Positions 24,408 to 32,554 of a stretch of DNA of 54,980 nt are shown here, in pieces (the first letter of the stretch is position 1; every line of letters begins with the position of its first letter). The notes under the pieces were generated by a model. That model did not search any database and was not told the origin of the DNA. It was given only the letters and a program-made list of their open reading frames with translations. Position numbers and translations under genes: made by a program. The DNA comes from an uncultured Kineothrix sp. (GTDB taxonomy: Bacteria > Bacillota > Clostridia > Lachnospirales > Lachnospiraceae). Location: contig CAJUSR010000025.1 of assembly GCA_910588855.1 (NCBI GenBank), forward strand, positions 1 to 54,980, in the 5' to 3' direction.

Positions 24408-25349
24408 ATGAAGAAAAAGATATTGCTGTTAGGGCTTTTGCTTTGTTTGTTGTCCGTTGTTTCCTGCGGAAACGAGGAGACGATGGATAAGAGCCGGGTT
24501 TACAATATATACGTGCTGAATAAAGACGAGACAAAGCTGTCGGCGAATGAGTATGCGGCAGTGGGGGAGAGCCGAGAGGAGATTATTGAAGAGCTGCTTG
24601 ACCAGCTTACGGCGACGCCGGAAAGAATGGAGTATAAAGCGCCGCTTTCGGGGAATTTTGAGTTGCTTGGATATTCTTTGGAAGAGGGGCAGCTTGTTTT
24701 AAACTTCGATGAACGTTACAAAGCTTTACCGCCGACGACGGAGGTGCTTGTCCGGGCGGCGGCTGTCCGGACTTTGACACAAGTGAAAGGGGTTGATTAT
24801 GTTTCTTTTCAAGTTCGTTCCAACCCCCTTTTGGATACGTCGGGCAATGTAATCGGCAGCATGTCGGCGGATATGTTTATTGATAATACGGAAAGTGAAA
24901 TGAATTCAAGGGAAAGGGTAAAAATCCGCCTGTATTTTGCCAATGCGCAGGGCGATAAACTGATAGAGACAAACCGGACGCTGGAATATAGTAGATATAG
25001 CACAAATATTTCTATGGAGCGGCTGGTGGTGGAGCAGTTAATCGGCGGGCCAAGCGAACAGGTAAAGGATAAAGTTTATCCGACAATGAACCCGGAGACA
25101 AGGGTAGTGGGCGTTACGGTAAAAGACGGAACCTGTTATGTTAATTTAAACGAAAATTTTCTGACGCAGATTTATAATGTCAGTTCCGATGTTGTGATTT
25201 ATTCCATCGTTAATTCGCTGGTGGAATTGCCTAATGTAAGCAGGGTGCAGATAGCGGTCAATGGGGACAGCAATGTGATGTTCCGGGATAGTGCCAGTTT
25301 ATCCGTGACCTATGAAAGGAATTTGGATTTGATTACGACTGCCGATTAA
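24408..25349 (+). CDS. GerMN domain lipoprotein
   Basis: A 313-aa lipoprotein. The signal peptide ends VVSC at about residue 20. Two GerMN-type repeats are visible (VYNIYVLNKDETKLSANEY... and KIRLYFANAQGDKLIE...), each with the pattern of a strand, a helix of the ELLDQL type and VLNFDE/VNLNENF. GerMN proteins occur in spore germination (GerM) and in LpqB-type partners of two-component kinases. I use ATG 24408 over the in-frame TTG 24396, since GGAG fits the former. Its position directly after a histidine kinase recalls the MtrB-LpqB pairing, so it may modulate that kinase; this is inference. Confidence 0.85.
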   Translation: MKKKILLLGLLLCLLSVVSCGNEETMDKSRVYNIYVLNKDETKLSANEYAAVGESREEIIEELLDQLTATPERMEYKAPLSGNFELLGYSLEEGQLVLNFDERYKALPPTTEVLVRAAAVRTLTQVKGVDYVSFQVRSNPLLDTSGNVIGSMSADMFIDNTESEMNSRERVKIRLYFANAQGDKLIETNRTLEYSRYSTNISMERLVVEQLIGGPSEQVKDKVYPTMNPETRVVGVTVKDGTCYVNLNENFLTQIYNVSSDVVIYSIVNSLVELPNVSRVQIAVNGDSNVMFRDSASLSVTYERNLDLITTAD

Positions 25350-25454
25350 TGTAAGTCCTTAAGAAGTTTTGCAGAGCCTTAGAGTCGTATGGACAGAAGA
25401 GGAAGCAGTATGACAAGGGGATGGATTGGCTGTATAGAGGAAAGAGGGGAATAT

Positions 25455-27869
25455 ATGAAGAGACCTTTATGCCTTTTATGTTTGGCATTTATGGCGGCGC
25501 TTATTTTGTGCATGCAGATAATGCCAAGGCCCGTACCGGATTATAGCAATCTGGACGGGCGGCAGATTATCGTGGAGGGGGAAGTATACCGGAAGGGGTA
25601 CAAAGAGCGGACAGGCTTAGGAGAAGTTCCGGTTCTTTATTTAAAATCAGTACATATCTTAATGGATTCCGAATATTCCGAAAGGAATCCGTCGAAACAA
25701 TTTCCCAAAGAAGAAATAGAAAACATTTTTTGTTATATGGAGCAGGAAGGCTATCAGGAGCCTGCGTTAGGAACTACGCTGCGGCTGAAAGGTGAACTGC
25801 GCAGTTTTGCCAGGGCGGGCAATCCGGGCGAATTTGATATGCAAAGTTATTATCGGATGATGAAGCTTGCTTTCCGGTTGGATAATGCACATATCCAGGC
25901 CTCCGGTGGAAAGGCATGGTATGTGAGGGAGAGGATGTACCGGCTGAAAGAGTATTTTGCAAAGACATTGGAGAAAATTTTCCCGACAAAGGAAGCATCC
26001 ATTATGAAGGCGATGCTGCTGGGGGAAAAAGACGGGCTGGATGGGGAAACAAAAAAACTGTACCGGCAAAGCTCCATTATCCATATTTTAAGCATTTCCG
26101 GCCTGCATATTTCTATGATTGGGATGGGATTATATCGTATCCTGCGTAAGGCAGGTCTGGGCTTGTGGTCTGCCGCATGGATTTCCATAGCAGTTATATC
26201 CGGCTATGGGATAATGACCGGGCTGAGTATGTCTTCGGTAAGGGCGATTATTATGTTTAGCCTCCATCTCATGGCGGATATGATGGGGCGCACCTATGAT
26301 ATGGCAACTGCATTGGCTTTGGCAGCGGCGCTGCTGCTGGCCGGGCAGCCGGATTATGCGGGCAACAGCGGATTTTTGTTTTCATTTGGGGCAGTGGCAT
26401 CGCTTGGGGCGCTTGCGCCTGTTTTGCATAATGGGGAACTGGACAGCAATCCTCGTACTGCGGCGGAGGGGAGTATGTCGCTACCGCGACCAGGCACAGG
26501 CGGAGAATCCTGCAAGAAGGATTCTTTTTTACAGGGGAAAAAAGGTTTTCGGGATGGGAGGGGAAAGGAAACTGGGGAGAGGGCAGGTGCAAGAGTTTGG
26601 AATGCAGCAGCTTGGAAGATAAAGCAGGCGGTTATAAGCGGATTTGCAGTAACGTTGGGAACGCTTCCCATCCATCTTTGGTTTTATTTTCAATTTCCGG
26701 TCTATTCCATATTGCTGAATCTGGCAGTAATTCCTTTGATGGCAGTTGTAATGGGATTTGGTCTGGTCTGCATGATAGGGGGCGGTTTTGCTTCCGGTAT
26801 GGCGAGATGGGCAGCGTTGGTACCCAGAGCGGTTTTATGGTTTTATGAGAAGTGCTGCCTGCTTGGGGAAAAAATTCCTTATGGTACGCTTGTGAATGGC
26901 AGGCCGGAAGGCTGGCAGGTATTGGTATATCTTTTTTTGATGGTTTTGCTTGTGTTTTATGGGCATAGGGCAGGAAAAAGGCTGCCGCTTTTTTGGAAGT
27001 GCCAATGGATATTTGCTTCCCTTTGTATTTTACTGCTCAAGATGGACGGAGGGTTTCAGGTAACCATGCTGGATGTAGGGCAGGGGGACTGTATTTACAT
27101 TAGGAGCGGCGAAGGAAAACATTATTTGATAGATGCCGGAAGTTCCACGAAAAAGGATATGATGGAATATCAGGTTATCCCTTATCTGAAATTTATGGGA
27201 GTGGAACATTTGGAAGCGGTTTTTGTCACCCATCTTGACAGCGACCATTGCGGAGGGGTTTTCGATTTGCTGGAAGAATATCCGATGCAGGGTTTAACTA
27301 TTGGAAGCCTTATTCTGCCGGATATTGGAAGGGAGAGCGCCGATAATTCATATGAAGAGATGGAAAAGCTGGCGGGGGAAAAAAGGGTAAAAGTACAATA
27401 TATGAGTAGGGGGCAGAGGATAAAGGACAAAGAGATGAGCTTTACTTGTATGCATCCGGATACCGGATATGAAACAGGGGAAAAGAATGAGTATTCCCTT
27501 GTCCTGTTGTTGACCTATCAGGAATTTAAAGGATTATTTACAGGGGATGTGGAAGGTTCCGGGGAGGTTATGGCATGGGAATATATGCAAGGGAGTGGAA
27601 AGGCGGATGAACTTACGGTACTGAAAGTGGCTCATCATGGTTCCGGAAATTCTACCGGTATGGAAATGCTGGATATTCTTTCCCCTCGCATTGCCTTGAT
27701 TTCCTGCGGAAAAAATAATCGCTATGGACATCCCCATGAGGATTTGCTAAAACGCTTGGATACGGTAGGAAGCCGGATATATACCACACCGGAATATGGG
27801 GCGGTAACGGTGGGAATGGAGGGAAGAAAGATATGGGTGGATAGTTTCAGGAAAGAGGGCTGCAGATAA
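25455..27869 (+). CDS. comEC: ComEC/Rec2 DNA uptake channel
   Basis: An 804-aa ComEC. The N-terminal region (about 30-170) is the OB-fold DUF4131 part, followed by a Competence domain of several membrane helices (IHILSISGLHISMIGMGLY, GLSMSSVRAIIMF). From about residue 535 comes a metallo-beta-lactamase domain (MLDVGQGDCIYI, THLDSDHCGG at about 593, TGDVEG, KVAHHGS). It forms the channel that takes in single-stranded DNA. Start at ATG 25455 with GAGGGG. Oddity: residues about 330-359 are encoded by an in-frame copy of a hairpin/terminator repeat that is intergenic elsewhere. The loop sits between membrane helices, so the protein may tolerate it, but transcription may be attenuated. Confidence 0.92.
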   Translation: MKRPLCLLCLAFMAALILCMQIMPRPVPDYSNLDGRQIIVEGEVYRKGYKERTGLGEVPVLYLKSVHILMDSEYSERNPSKQFPKEEIENIFCYMEQEGYQEPALGTTLRLKGELRSFARAGNPGEFDMQSYYRMMKLAFRLDNAHIQASGGKAWYVRERMYRLKEYFAKTLEKIFPTKEASIMKAMLLGEKDGLDGETKKLYRQSSIIHILSISGLHISMIGMGLYRILRKAGLGLWSAAWISIAVISGYGIMTGLSMSSVRAIIMFSLHLMADMMGRTYDMATALALAAALLLAGQPDYAGNSGFLFSFGAVASLGALAPVLHNGELDSNPRTAAEGSMSLPRPGTGGESCKKDSFLQGKKGFRDGRGKETGERAGARVWNAAAWKIKQAVISGFAVTLGTLPIHLWFYFQFPVYSILLNLAVIPLMAVVMGFGLVCMIGGGFASGMARWAALVPRAVLWFYEKCCLLGEKIPYGTLVNGRPEGWQVLVYLFLMVLLVFYGHRAGKRLPLFWKCQWIFASLCILLLKMDGGFQVTMLDVGQGDCIYIRSGEGKHYLIDAGSSTKKDMMEYQVIPYLKFMGVEHLEAVFVTHLDSDHCGGVFDLLEEYPMQGLTIGSLILPDIGRESADNSYEEMEKLAGEKRVKVQYMSRGQRIKDKEMSFTCMHPDTGYETGEKNEYSLVLLLTYQEFKGLFTGDVEGSGEVMAWEYMQGSGKADELTVLKVAHHGSGNSTGMEMLDILSPRIALISCGKNNRYGHPHEDLLKRLDTVGSRIYTTPEYGAVTVGMEGRKIWVDSFRKEGCR
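26444..26530 (+). repeat. GC-rich double-hairpin/terminator repeat, copy C, inside comEC
   Basis: The sequence aligns with the intergenic copies at 7640 and 41810 (shared CTGCGGCGGAGGGGAGTATG and CAGGCGGAGAATC). Here its first right arm is degraded, but AGAATCCT (26504-26511) and AGGATTCT (26518-26525) still form an 8-bp stem followed by TTTTT. The 87-nt stretch keeps the comEC frame open as RTAAEGSMSLPRPGTGGESC and flanking residues. Confidence 0.75.
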
Positions 27870-27887
27870 AATAGGGAAGTAATAAAG

Positions 27888-28081
27888 CAATGTCATTTAG
27901 TTAGTGCCTTGACTCAGCCGTGAGGAACATAAAATGCTCAAGGAACCCGTTAAAAAACGTCGGCACTTAACGAGGTTCCTCACGAGTTTAGTGTCCGTTA
28001 CGCTTTTTACCGAGCGAAAGCGTGGTGACGGAGCATTTTATGTTCCTCACGGCGTTCGGTACCGTTAACTAAATGACATTG
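27888..28081. mobile_element. 194-bp MITE-like element with target duplication
   Basis: The ends are 16-bp perfect terminal inverted repeats (CAATGTCATTTAGTTA and its complement). A second 22-bp perfect inverted repeat sits inside (27918-27939 with 28031-28052). AGTAATAAAG directly flanks both sides (27878-27887 and 28082-28091), the expected 10-bp target duplication. There is no ORF, so it would need a transposase in trans. The remaining bases up to 28339 show no supported gene. Confidence 0.8.
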
Positions 28082-28339
28082 AGTAATAAAGACGTAGTTT
28101 ACCATTGGCGGATATGGTTTAGGAAAATAAAATTCCTTGGCTGTTTTTGAAACCTTCCCGTATCCTGAATCGTACATCTAATAGAAGGTAATGTAGTAAA
28201 CAATATAATTTGGAGGAACCGTCCTTCGCCGATTATTTATGCTGTAGTAGGAGGCATATGGGAAAGGGGCTTAAGTTTGTGTCTGCGGTGCATCCGCAAA
28301 CTTGTTATGTGCGAAAGGGCGCCCAGAAAAGGGGTCAAA

Positions 28340-29374
28340 ATGGAAAGTGTGATTTTTTCCGGAATAGACATGACTGATAAGGTAGAAAAAGCGTATCCGG
28401 ATGGGGCACAACAGTATAAGAGCAGGGCATTGACGGGGAACACAAAAATAGCGGATGGGAATAATGCCATAAAAACAGCGAGGACGGAAGCGGTATCTTT
28501 CCGGGAATGTATGGACGATGCGATACGGAAAGAAACGGCAGTGTTTCCTTCCGGAGAAGATGTAGTAATGGCAAACCCGCCGGTTTACCGCACCAGTTAT
28601 AACGTAGATATGGGCAAAGCCAGAGAAGAGATGACGCTGGATGAGTATAAGCAGTATATATGCAATAAGGTATCTGCATTGCCGGTCAGTGACAGTAAAC
28701 GGGTTTGTAGTTCAGGGGTGCTGATTTTTAAGGAAGAGGCATTTGAAAAGATGAAAAGCGATACGGCATATGAGGAAGAAGTCCTTCAAATGCTGGAGGA
28801 AAGGTTTTCTGCCCAGTTGTCCGTTTATGAACCTAATGTGGAATACCAGGTAATTGGGGCATCAAAGGAAGACTGTTACGGTGCGGCAATTCCGTTGAAG
28901 AGTTATGGATGGATGTCAGGGCTGCAAAACGGTCTTGCTTCATCGGCGTTTTCCACAGGTAAATCAATTGGCTTTCCTGTTTCTCCTGCCATGTTATGGG
29001 CAAATAATTTGTCCGCGTTGGGTTTGCCTTCCTATGGGTTATCAGCGGAAGGGCTGTCCGGCTTAGGGCTCTCTTCAACCGGATTGTGGGCAGATGGTTT
29101 GTCCGGTCTGGGTTTGTCGTCCTATAATCTATCCGGATTAGGGGTGGCATCATCCGGTCTATGGCCAGGCAGCCTATCCGGTTTAAATCTTTCCCGGACG
29201 AAGGCAGCAGCATTGGGGGCATCATACCGGAATGCCGGGGATTGGCAGGGGCTTTCCGGAGCGGTAAACGCTGGCGGAAGCAGGGCTGGTATGATAAATG
29301 CTTATCGGAACATGGCTAAAAACAAAAGAAACAGTAGCTATACAAATTCATCAAGCCGTAAATGGAGGGTTTAA
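28340..29374 (+). CDS. Conserved unknown with Leu/Gly/Ser repeats (possibly DUF6033)
   Basis: A 344-aa protein without signal peptide or membrane helix. The N-terminal half contains REEMTLDEYKQYICNKVSALP, a pattern I associate with DUF6033-type Lachnospiraceae proteins. The middle, about residues 215-300, is a run of imperfect units of 9-11 aa of the form LSGLGLSSxGLWADG, suggesting a beta-solenoid-like or low-complexity surface. The start at ATG 28340 has AAAGGGG upstream; longer starts lack it. It ends 1 nt before the next gene, so the two are an operon. Function unknown; the family name is tentative. Confidence 0.6.
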   Translation: MESVIFSGIDMTDKVEKAYPDGAQQYKSRALTGNTKIADGNNAIKTARTEAVSFRECMDDAIRKETAVFPSGEDVVMANPPVYRTSYNVDMGKAREEMTLDEYKQYICNKVSALPVSDSKRVCSSGVLIFKEEAFEKMKSDTAYEEEVLQMLEERFSAQLSVYEPNVEYQVIGASKEDCYGAAIPLKSYGWMSGLQNGLASSAFSTGKSIGFPVSPAMLWANNLSALGLPSYGLSAEGLSGLGLSSTGLWADGLSGLGLSSYNLSGLGVASSGLWPGSLSGLNLSRTKAAALGASYRNAGDWQGLSGAVNAGGSRAGMINAYRNMAKNKRNSSYTNSSSRKWRV

Positions 29375-29375
29375 A

Positions 29376-30215
29376 ATGGGAGTAAATGGAATCGGTGCAA
29401 GCGGTTATCCTATGGGATATATGCCGCAGAAAACAGAGAGGAATCATGTGGAAGAAAACGTTTCAAATATGTCATGGACGGTAAAGGCAGAAAAATCCGA
29501 TGTGGTATTGCATGGGGAAGAATCGGAAGAAGACGGAAAAGTAGTGACTGCATGGGCTTGTGTGACGGAAAAAACCTCTATGACCGTTTACCAGCCGAAT
29601 GATTTTGACCCGGCGCATCCGGTCTATAAAGTAAAAGTATGGGATGCAAATGGGAATGTAACGGAACGGATGGTAGACGTTTCCGAAGTAGACCCGTCCA
29701 ATTGCGATACCATTGATATGTACGCATATTCTGCATATTTGAGCAAGAGCGGGAAATACCCGGATGCATTGACGAAATTTATGATGGCTCATGCCCATCA
29801 TAAAGATATGTCAGAAGGCTATGGGCCGGGTAATTTATTCGATAAGGTGGATTGGCTGGGAGTCATAAAGCGGGTAATGAAGATGCAGTATGATGCCGGC
29901 AATCTGTCGGGGTATTTGGAATATAAAAAATTCCTTGAATTTTTAGAGGGAGAAAAAACAGGTAAGGGGGAAAAAGTATCATCGGATGAAGAAGAATCCA
30001 AGGTGGAAACGGATATCCATGTGGAGCCCGATGGGGCCAGAGTCCTTGTGATGACAAGGAAGATGGGGGGAATGCAGACGACTACCAGCATAGAACTTTC
30101 CAAACCTACAAAATCCCCGTATGAACAGAGCGGGCAGGAAGGGGAAGAGGAAGAAGCGAAAGGATGGGTAGTTCCCGATATCAGCAATGTTTCGGAGCAG
30201 TTGTTCGGGGAGTAG
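29376..30215 (+). CDS. Conserved unknown, partner of the repeat protein
   Basis: A 279-aa protein starting at ATG 29376 with GGAGGG. It opens with a Gly-rich GVNGIGASGYPMGY, has a compact middle (VYQPNDFDPAHPVYKVKVWDANG, FMMAHAHHKDMSEGYG) and ends in an acidic low-complexity tail. There is no signal peptide, helix or catalytic motif that I recognise. It directly follows the Leu/Gly/Ser repeat gene, implying that the two products act together. A structural or secreted role without a leader is possible but unproven. Confidence 0.6.
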   Translation: MGVNGIGASGYPMGYMPQKTERNHVEENVSNMSWTVKAEKSDVVLHGEESEEDGKVVTAWACVTEKTSMTVYQPNDFDPAHPVYKVKVWDANGNVTERMVDVSEVDPSNCDTIDMYAYSAYLSKSGKYPDALTKFMMAHAHHKDMSEGYGPGNLFDKVDWLGVIKRVMKMQYDAGNLSGYLEYKKFLEFLEGEKTGKGEKVSSDEEESKVETDIHVEPDGARVLVMTRKMGGMQTTTSIELSKPTKSPYEQSGQEGEEEEAKGWVVPDISNVSEQLFGE

Positions 30216-30291
30216 ATGTATAGATGGTGCCCGCAGCCAACGGGGGTTGCCGCTTAATACCCACTTTAGTTCCTGATATCTAAAAATAGAA

Positions 30292-30348
30292 AATCCCATG
30301 AAAATCCGGGTCTTTGTAAATCCCTGAATCTTCATGGGATTATTTTTT
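30292..30348 (+). terminator. Intrinsic terminator
   Basis: AATCCCATGAA (30292-30302) pairs perfectly with TTCATGGGATT (30331-30341) and is followed by ATTTTTT. It ends the two-gene unknown operon. Confidence 0.8.
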
Positions 30349-30421
30349 GCCCGCCCGCCTCCTGTTTTAGACCACTAAGGGTTCTTTGTTTGTATGTTGC
30401 CGGAGGAACCTTCAAATTCCC

Positions 30422-30450
30422 TTGTCAGATTAGTTTCCCTTATGTTATTC
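30422..30450 (+). promoter_or_regulatory. Putative holA promoter
   Basis: TTGTCA (30422-30427) and TTATTC (30445-30450) are 17 nt apart, 36 nt before the holA start codon. Confidence 0.4.
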
Positions 30451-30486
30451 TAAAAAACAAAGTAAACCGGACGGGTGGTATAAAGG

Positions 30487-31464
30487 ATGCAAAGGATTAA
30501 CGAGGATATCAAAAGCGGGCAATTTAGGCAAATCTATCTGCTATATGGAGAAGAGGCCTATTTGCGTAAGCAGTATAGAGACAGGCTGAAAGATGCCATG
30601 ACGGAAGATGGGGATACGATGAACTACAGTTATTTTGAAGGAAAGGATATTTCGGTGGGCGCAGTGATAGACCTTGCGGAAACGCTTCCTTTTTTTGCAG
30701 ACAGAAGAGTTATCGTAGTGGAAAACAGCGGGTTTTTTAAACATGGGGGGGAACAGCTGGCAGCGTATTTGTCAGAGCCGGCAGAGAGCGTATATTTTGT
30801 TTTTGTGGAAACGGAAATCGATAAACGAAGCAAGCTTTTTAAAACAGTCTCTTCCAAAGGGATTGCCGTAGAGTTCCCGGTGCAGAATGAAGCGACCTTA
30901 AAAAAATGGATTTTGGGAATCCTGAAAAGGGAAGGGAAGCAGATTACAGAACCTGCATTAAATTATTTTTTGGAAAAGACAGGAACGGATATGGAAAATA
31001 TCCGTAAGGAACTGGAAAAATTGATGTGTTATTGTATGGAAAAAGAAGCAGTCCGGGAACAGGACATTGAAGCGATTTGTACAAAACGGGTGAGCAGCCA
31101 TATTTTTGATATGATAAATGCCATTGCCGAAAAGCAGCAAAAGAAGGCGCTGGATTTGTATTATGATTTGCTGGCATTAAAAGAACCTGCCATGCGCATA
31201 CTATTCCTGATTACGAGGCAGTTTAATATGCTTCTTCAAGTAAAGGAACTGAAGGGCAAAGGCTACGACAATAAAACTATCGGTGTAAAAGTAGGGCTGT
31301 CTCCATTCATTGCCGGCAAATATGTAACGCAGGCCGCCAAATTCAGGGTTGCTGATTTGCGTACAGCTTTGGAAGCCTGTGTTGAGGCGGAAGAATCCGT
31401 AAAAACAGGAAAAATGAACGATATTATGAGCGTTGAATTATTAATTGTACGCTATAGTTTATAA
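30487..31464 (+). CDS. holA: DNA polymerase III delta subunit
   Basis: A 325-aa delta subunit of the clamp loader, which opens the beta sliding clamp. Family features are FRQIYLLYGEEAYLRKQYRDRL at the start, LAETLPFFADRRVIVVENSGFF, the central LEKLMCYCMEK and the last domain AMRILFLITRQFNMLLQVKEL. Length is usual (about 330). In many Firmicutes holA follows comEC or precedes rpsT; here comEC lies 2.6 kb upstream with the MITE and unknown operon between, and no rpsT follows. Confidence 0.93.
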   Translation: MQRINEDIKSGQFRQIYLLYGEEAYLRKQYRDRLKDAMTEDGDTMNYSYFEGKDISVGAVIDLAETLPFFADRRVIVVENSGFFKHGGEQLAAYLSEPAESVYFVFVETEIDKRSKLFKTVSSKGIAVEFPVQNEATLKKWILGILKREGKQITEPALNYFLEKTGTDMENIRKELEKLMCYCMEKEAVREQDIEAICTKRVSSHIFDMINAIAEKQQKKALDLYYDLLALKEPAMRILFLITRQFNMLLQVKELKGKGYDNKTIGVKVGLSPFIAGKYVTQAAKFRVADLRTALEACVEAEESVKTGKMNDIMSVELLIVRYSL

Positions 31465-31535
31465 ATGCAGTTTATAGATATCGCTTATAGATATAGTTTA
31501 TAAATATAGCTTATAAATAGAACTTATATATAGAG
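31450..31535 (+). repeat. AT-rich imperfect tandem repeats after holA
   Basis: Four to five units of roughly 17 nt resembling ATATAGTTTATAAAT run from the end of holA. They may come from replication slippage. The rest of the gap to 31741 holds nothing I can support. Confidence 0.6.
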
Positions 31536-31741
31536 AGTTGATTACGTGATTCAACATTAGTGATAAGGCAGGAAAGGACTTGCGGCAACGGGGTTTGAGG
31601 GTTTGGCGAAACCGGTGGTTTCTTTATAAATGCTTAAGAAAGAAAAGCATGACAAGCGGGTGCGCGGGTATTATAATAATAAATAATTGTTTGGATGATG
31701 TTTTGGCAAACTGCCATTTATCGTAAGAGGGAGGATATGGT

Positions 31742-32503
31742 ATGCGGACGATACCCATTCCACAGGAAATATACAGACATTTTAAAGGGAATCTATATCA
31801 GATAGTAACGGTTGCACAGCATTCGGAAACGGGGGAAGAGATGGTGGTATACCAGGCTCTTTACGGCGATTTTAAAACTTATGTGCGTCCTCTGGCAATG
31901 TTTATGGAAAAGACGGACAGGATAAAGTATCCGGAGGCAGGGCAGGAATACCGCTTTGAGAGGATAGACAGGGCCGGAATGCCCAAAAAGGCAGCGGAAG
32001 GAAATGCGGATGCAGGAACGGAAAGAAAAGGAGAAACGGCAGGGATAGAGCCGGAAAGAAAAGCAGACAGGGAAGCAGGAGACGGAAACAGGGAAGAAAG
32101 GATAACGGAAAGAGACGGAAACAGGGAAGAAAGGATAACGGAAGGAAACGGAAACGGGAAAGAAAGGATAGCGGAACAGGGCGGAAACAGCGTGGGGGGA
32201 ACGACGGAAGAGAGTGGAAACAGGGAAGGACAAACGGATGACAACGGAAGCAGCCAGGAACAGCCGGAGGACGGAATAGGGAATATCGACCCGATGGTAA
32301 TTGAATTTTTGGATGCATCCAGCTATGAGGAACGTTTGAACATCCTTTCCGGCCTTCATCATAGAATTACCGATGATATGATAAATATTATGTCAATTGC
32401 TTTGGACATTGAAGTAAAACCGGGGGATATTGAAACGCGTTATGCAGAGTTTAGGAGCTGCCTTATCCTAATGGAAAGGTTTGAATGCAGCAGACTGAGA
32501 TAA
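31742..32503 (+). CDS. DUF1653 domain protein with repeat-rich linker
   Basis: A 253-aa protein. Residues about 8-75 are a DUF1653 domain (YRHFKGNLYQIVTVAQHSETGEEMVVYQALYG...VRPLAMFMEK). Residues about 80-180 are a Glu/Arg/Gly/Asn-rich linker with repeated GNREERITE-like units. The last 70 residues (FLDASSYEERLNILSGLHHRITDDMINIMSIALDIEV) are a compact helical domain I cannot name. DUF1653 is usually a free-standing protein of about 70 aa of unknown function. The ribosome binding site is GGGAGG. It precedes sfsA-mutY by 51 nt, with two copies of a 16-nt GGGAATAGATAATAAA unit between. Confidence 0.8.
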   Translation: MRTIPIPQEIYRHFKGNLYQIVTVAQHSETGEEMVVYQALYGDFKTYVRPLAMFMEKTDRIKYPEAGQEYRFERIDRAGMPKKAAEGNADAGTERKGETAGIEPERKADREAGDGNREERITERDGNREERITEGNGNGKERIAEQGGNSVGGTTEESGNREGQTDDNGSSQEQPEDGIGNIDPMVIEFLDASSYEERLNILSGLHHRITDDMINIMSIALDIEVKPGDIETRYAEFRSCLILMERFECSRLR

Positions 32504-32554
32504 AATACGGGAATAGATAATAAAGGGAATAGATAATAAAGGGAATGGGAAACG

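Noticed and set aside
28340..29374. Collagen-like or CRISPR-like direct repeats at 29.0-29.2 kb
   Set aside because: The nucleotide units are imperfect and keep the reading frame, so they are protein repeats and not a CRISPR array.
31793..32362. Long minus-strand open frames opposite the DUF1653 gene
   Set aside because: They are shadows of the repetitive Glu/Arg linker and give low-complexity Phe/Ser/Pro peptides.
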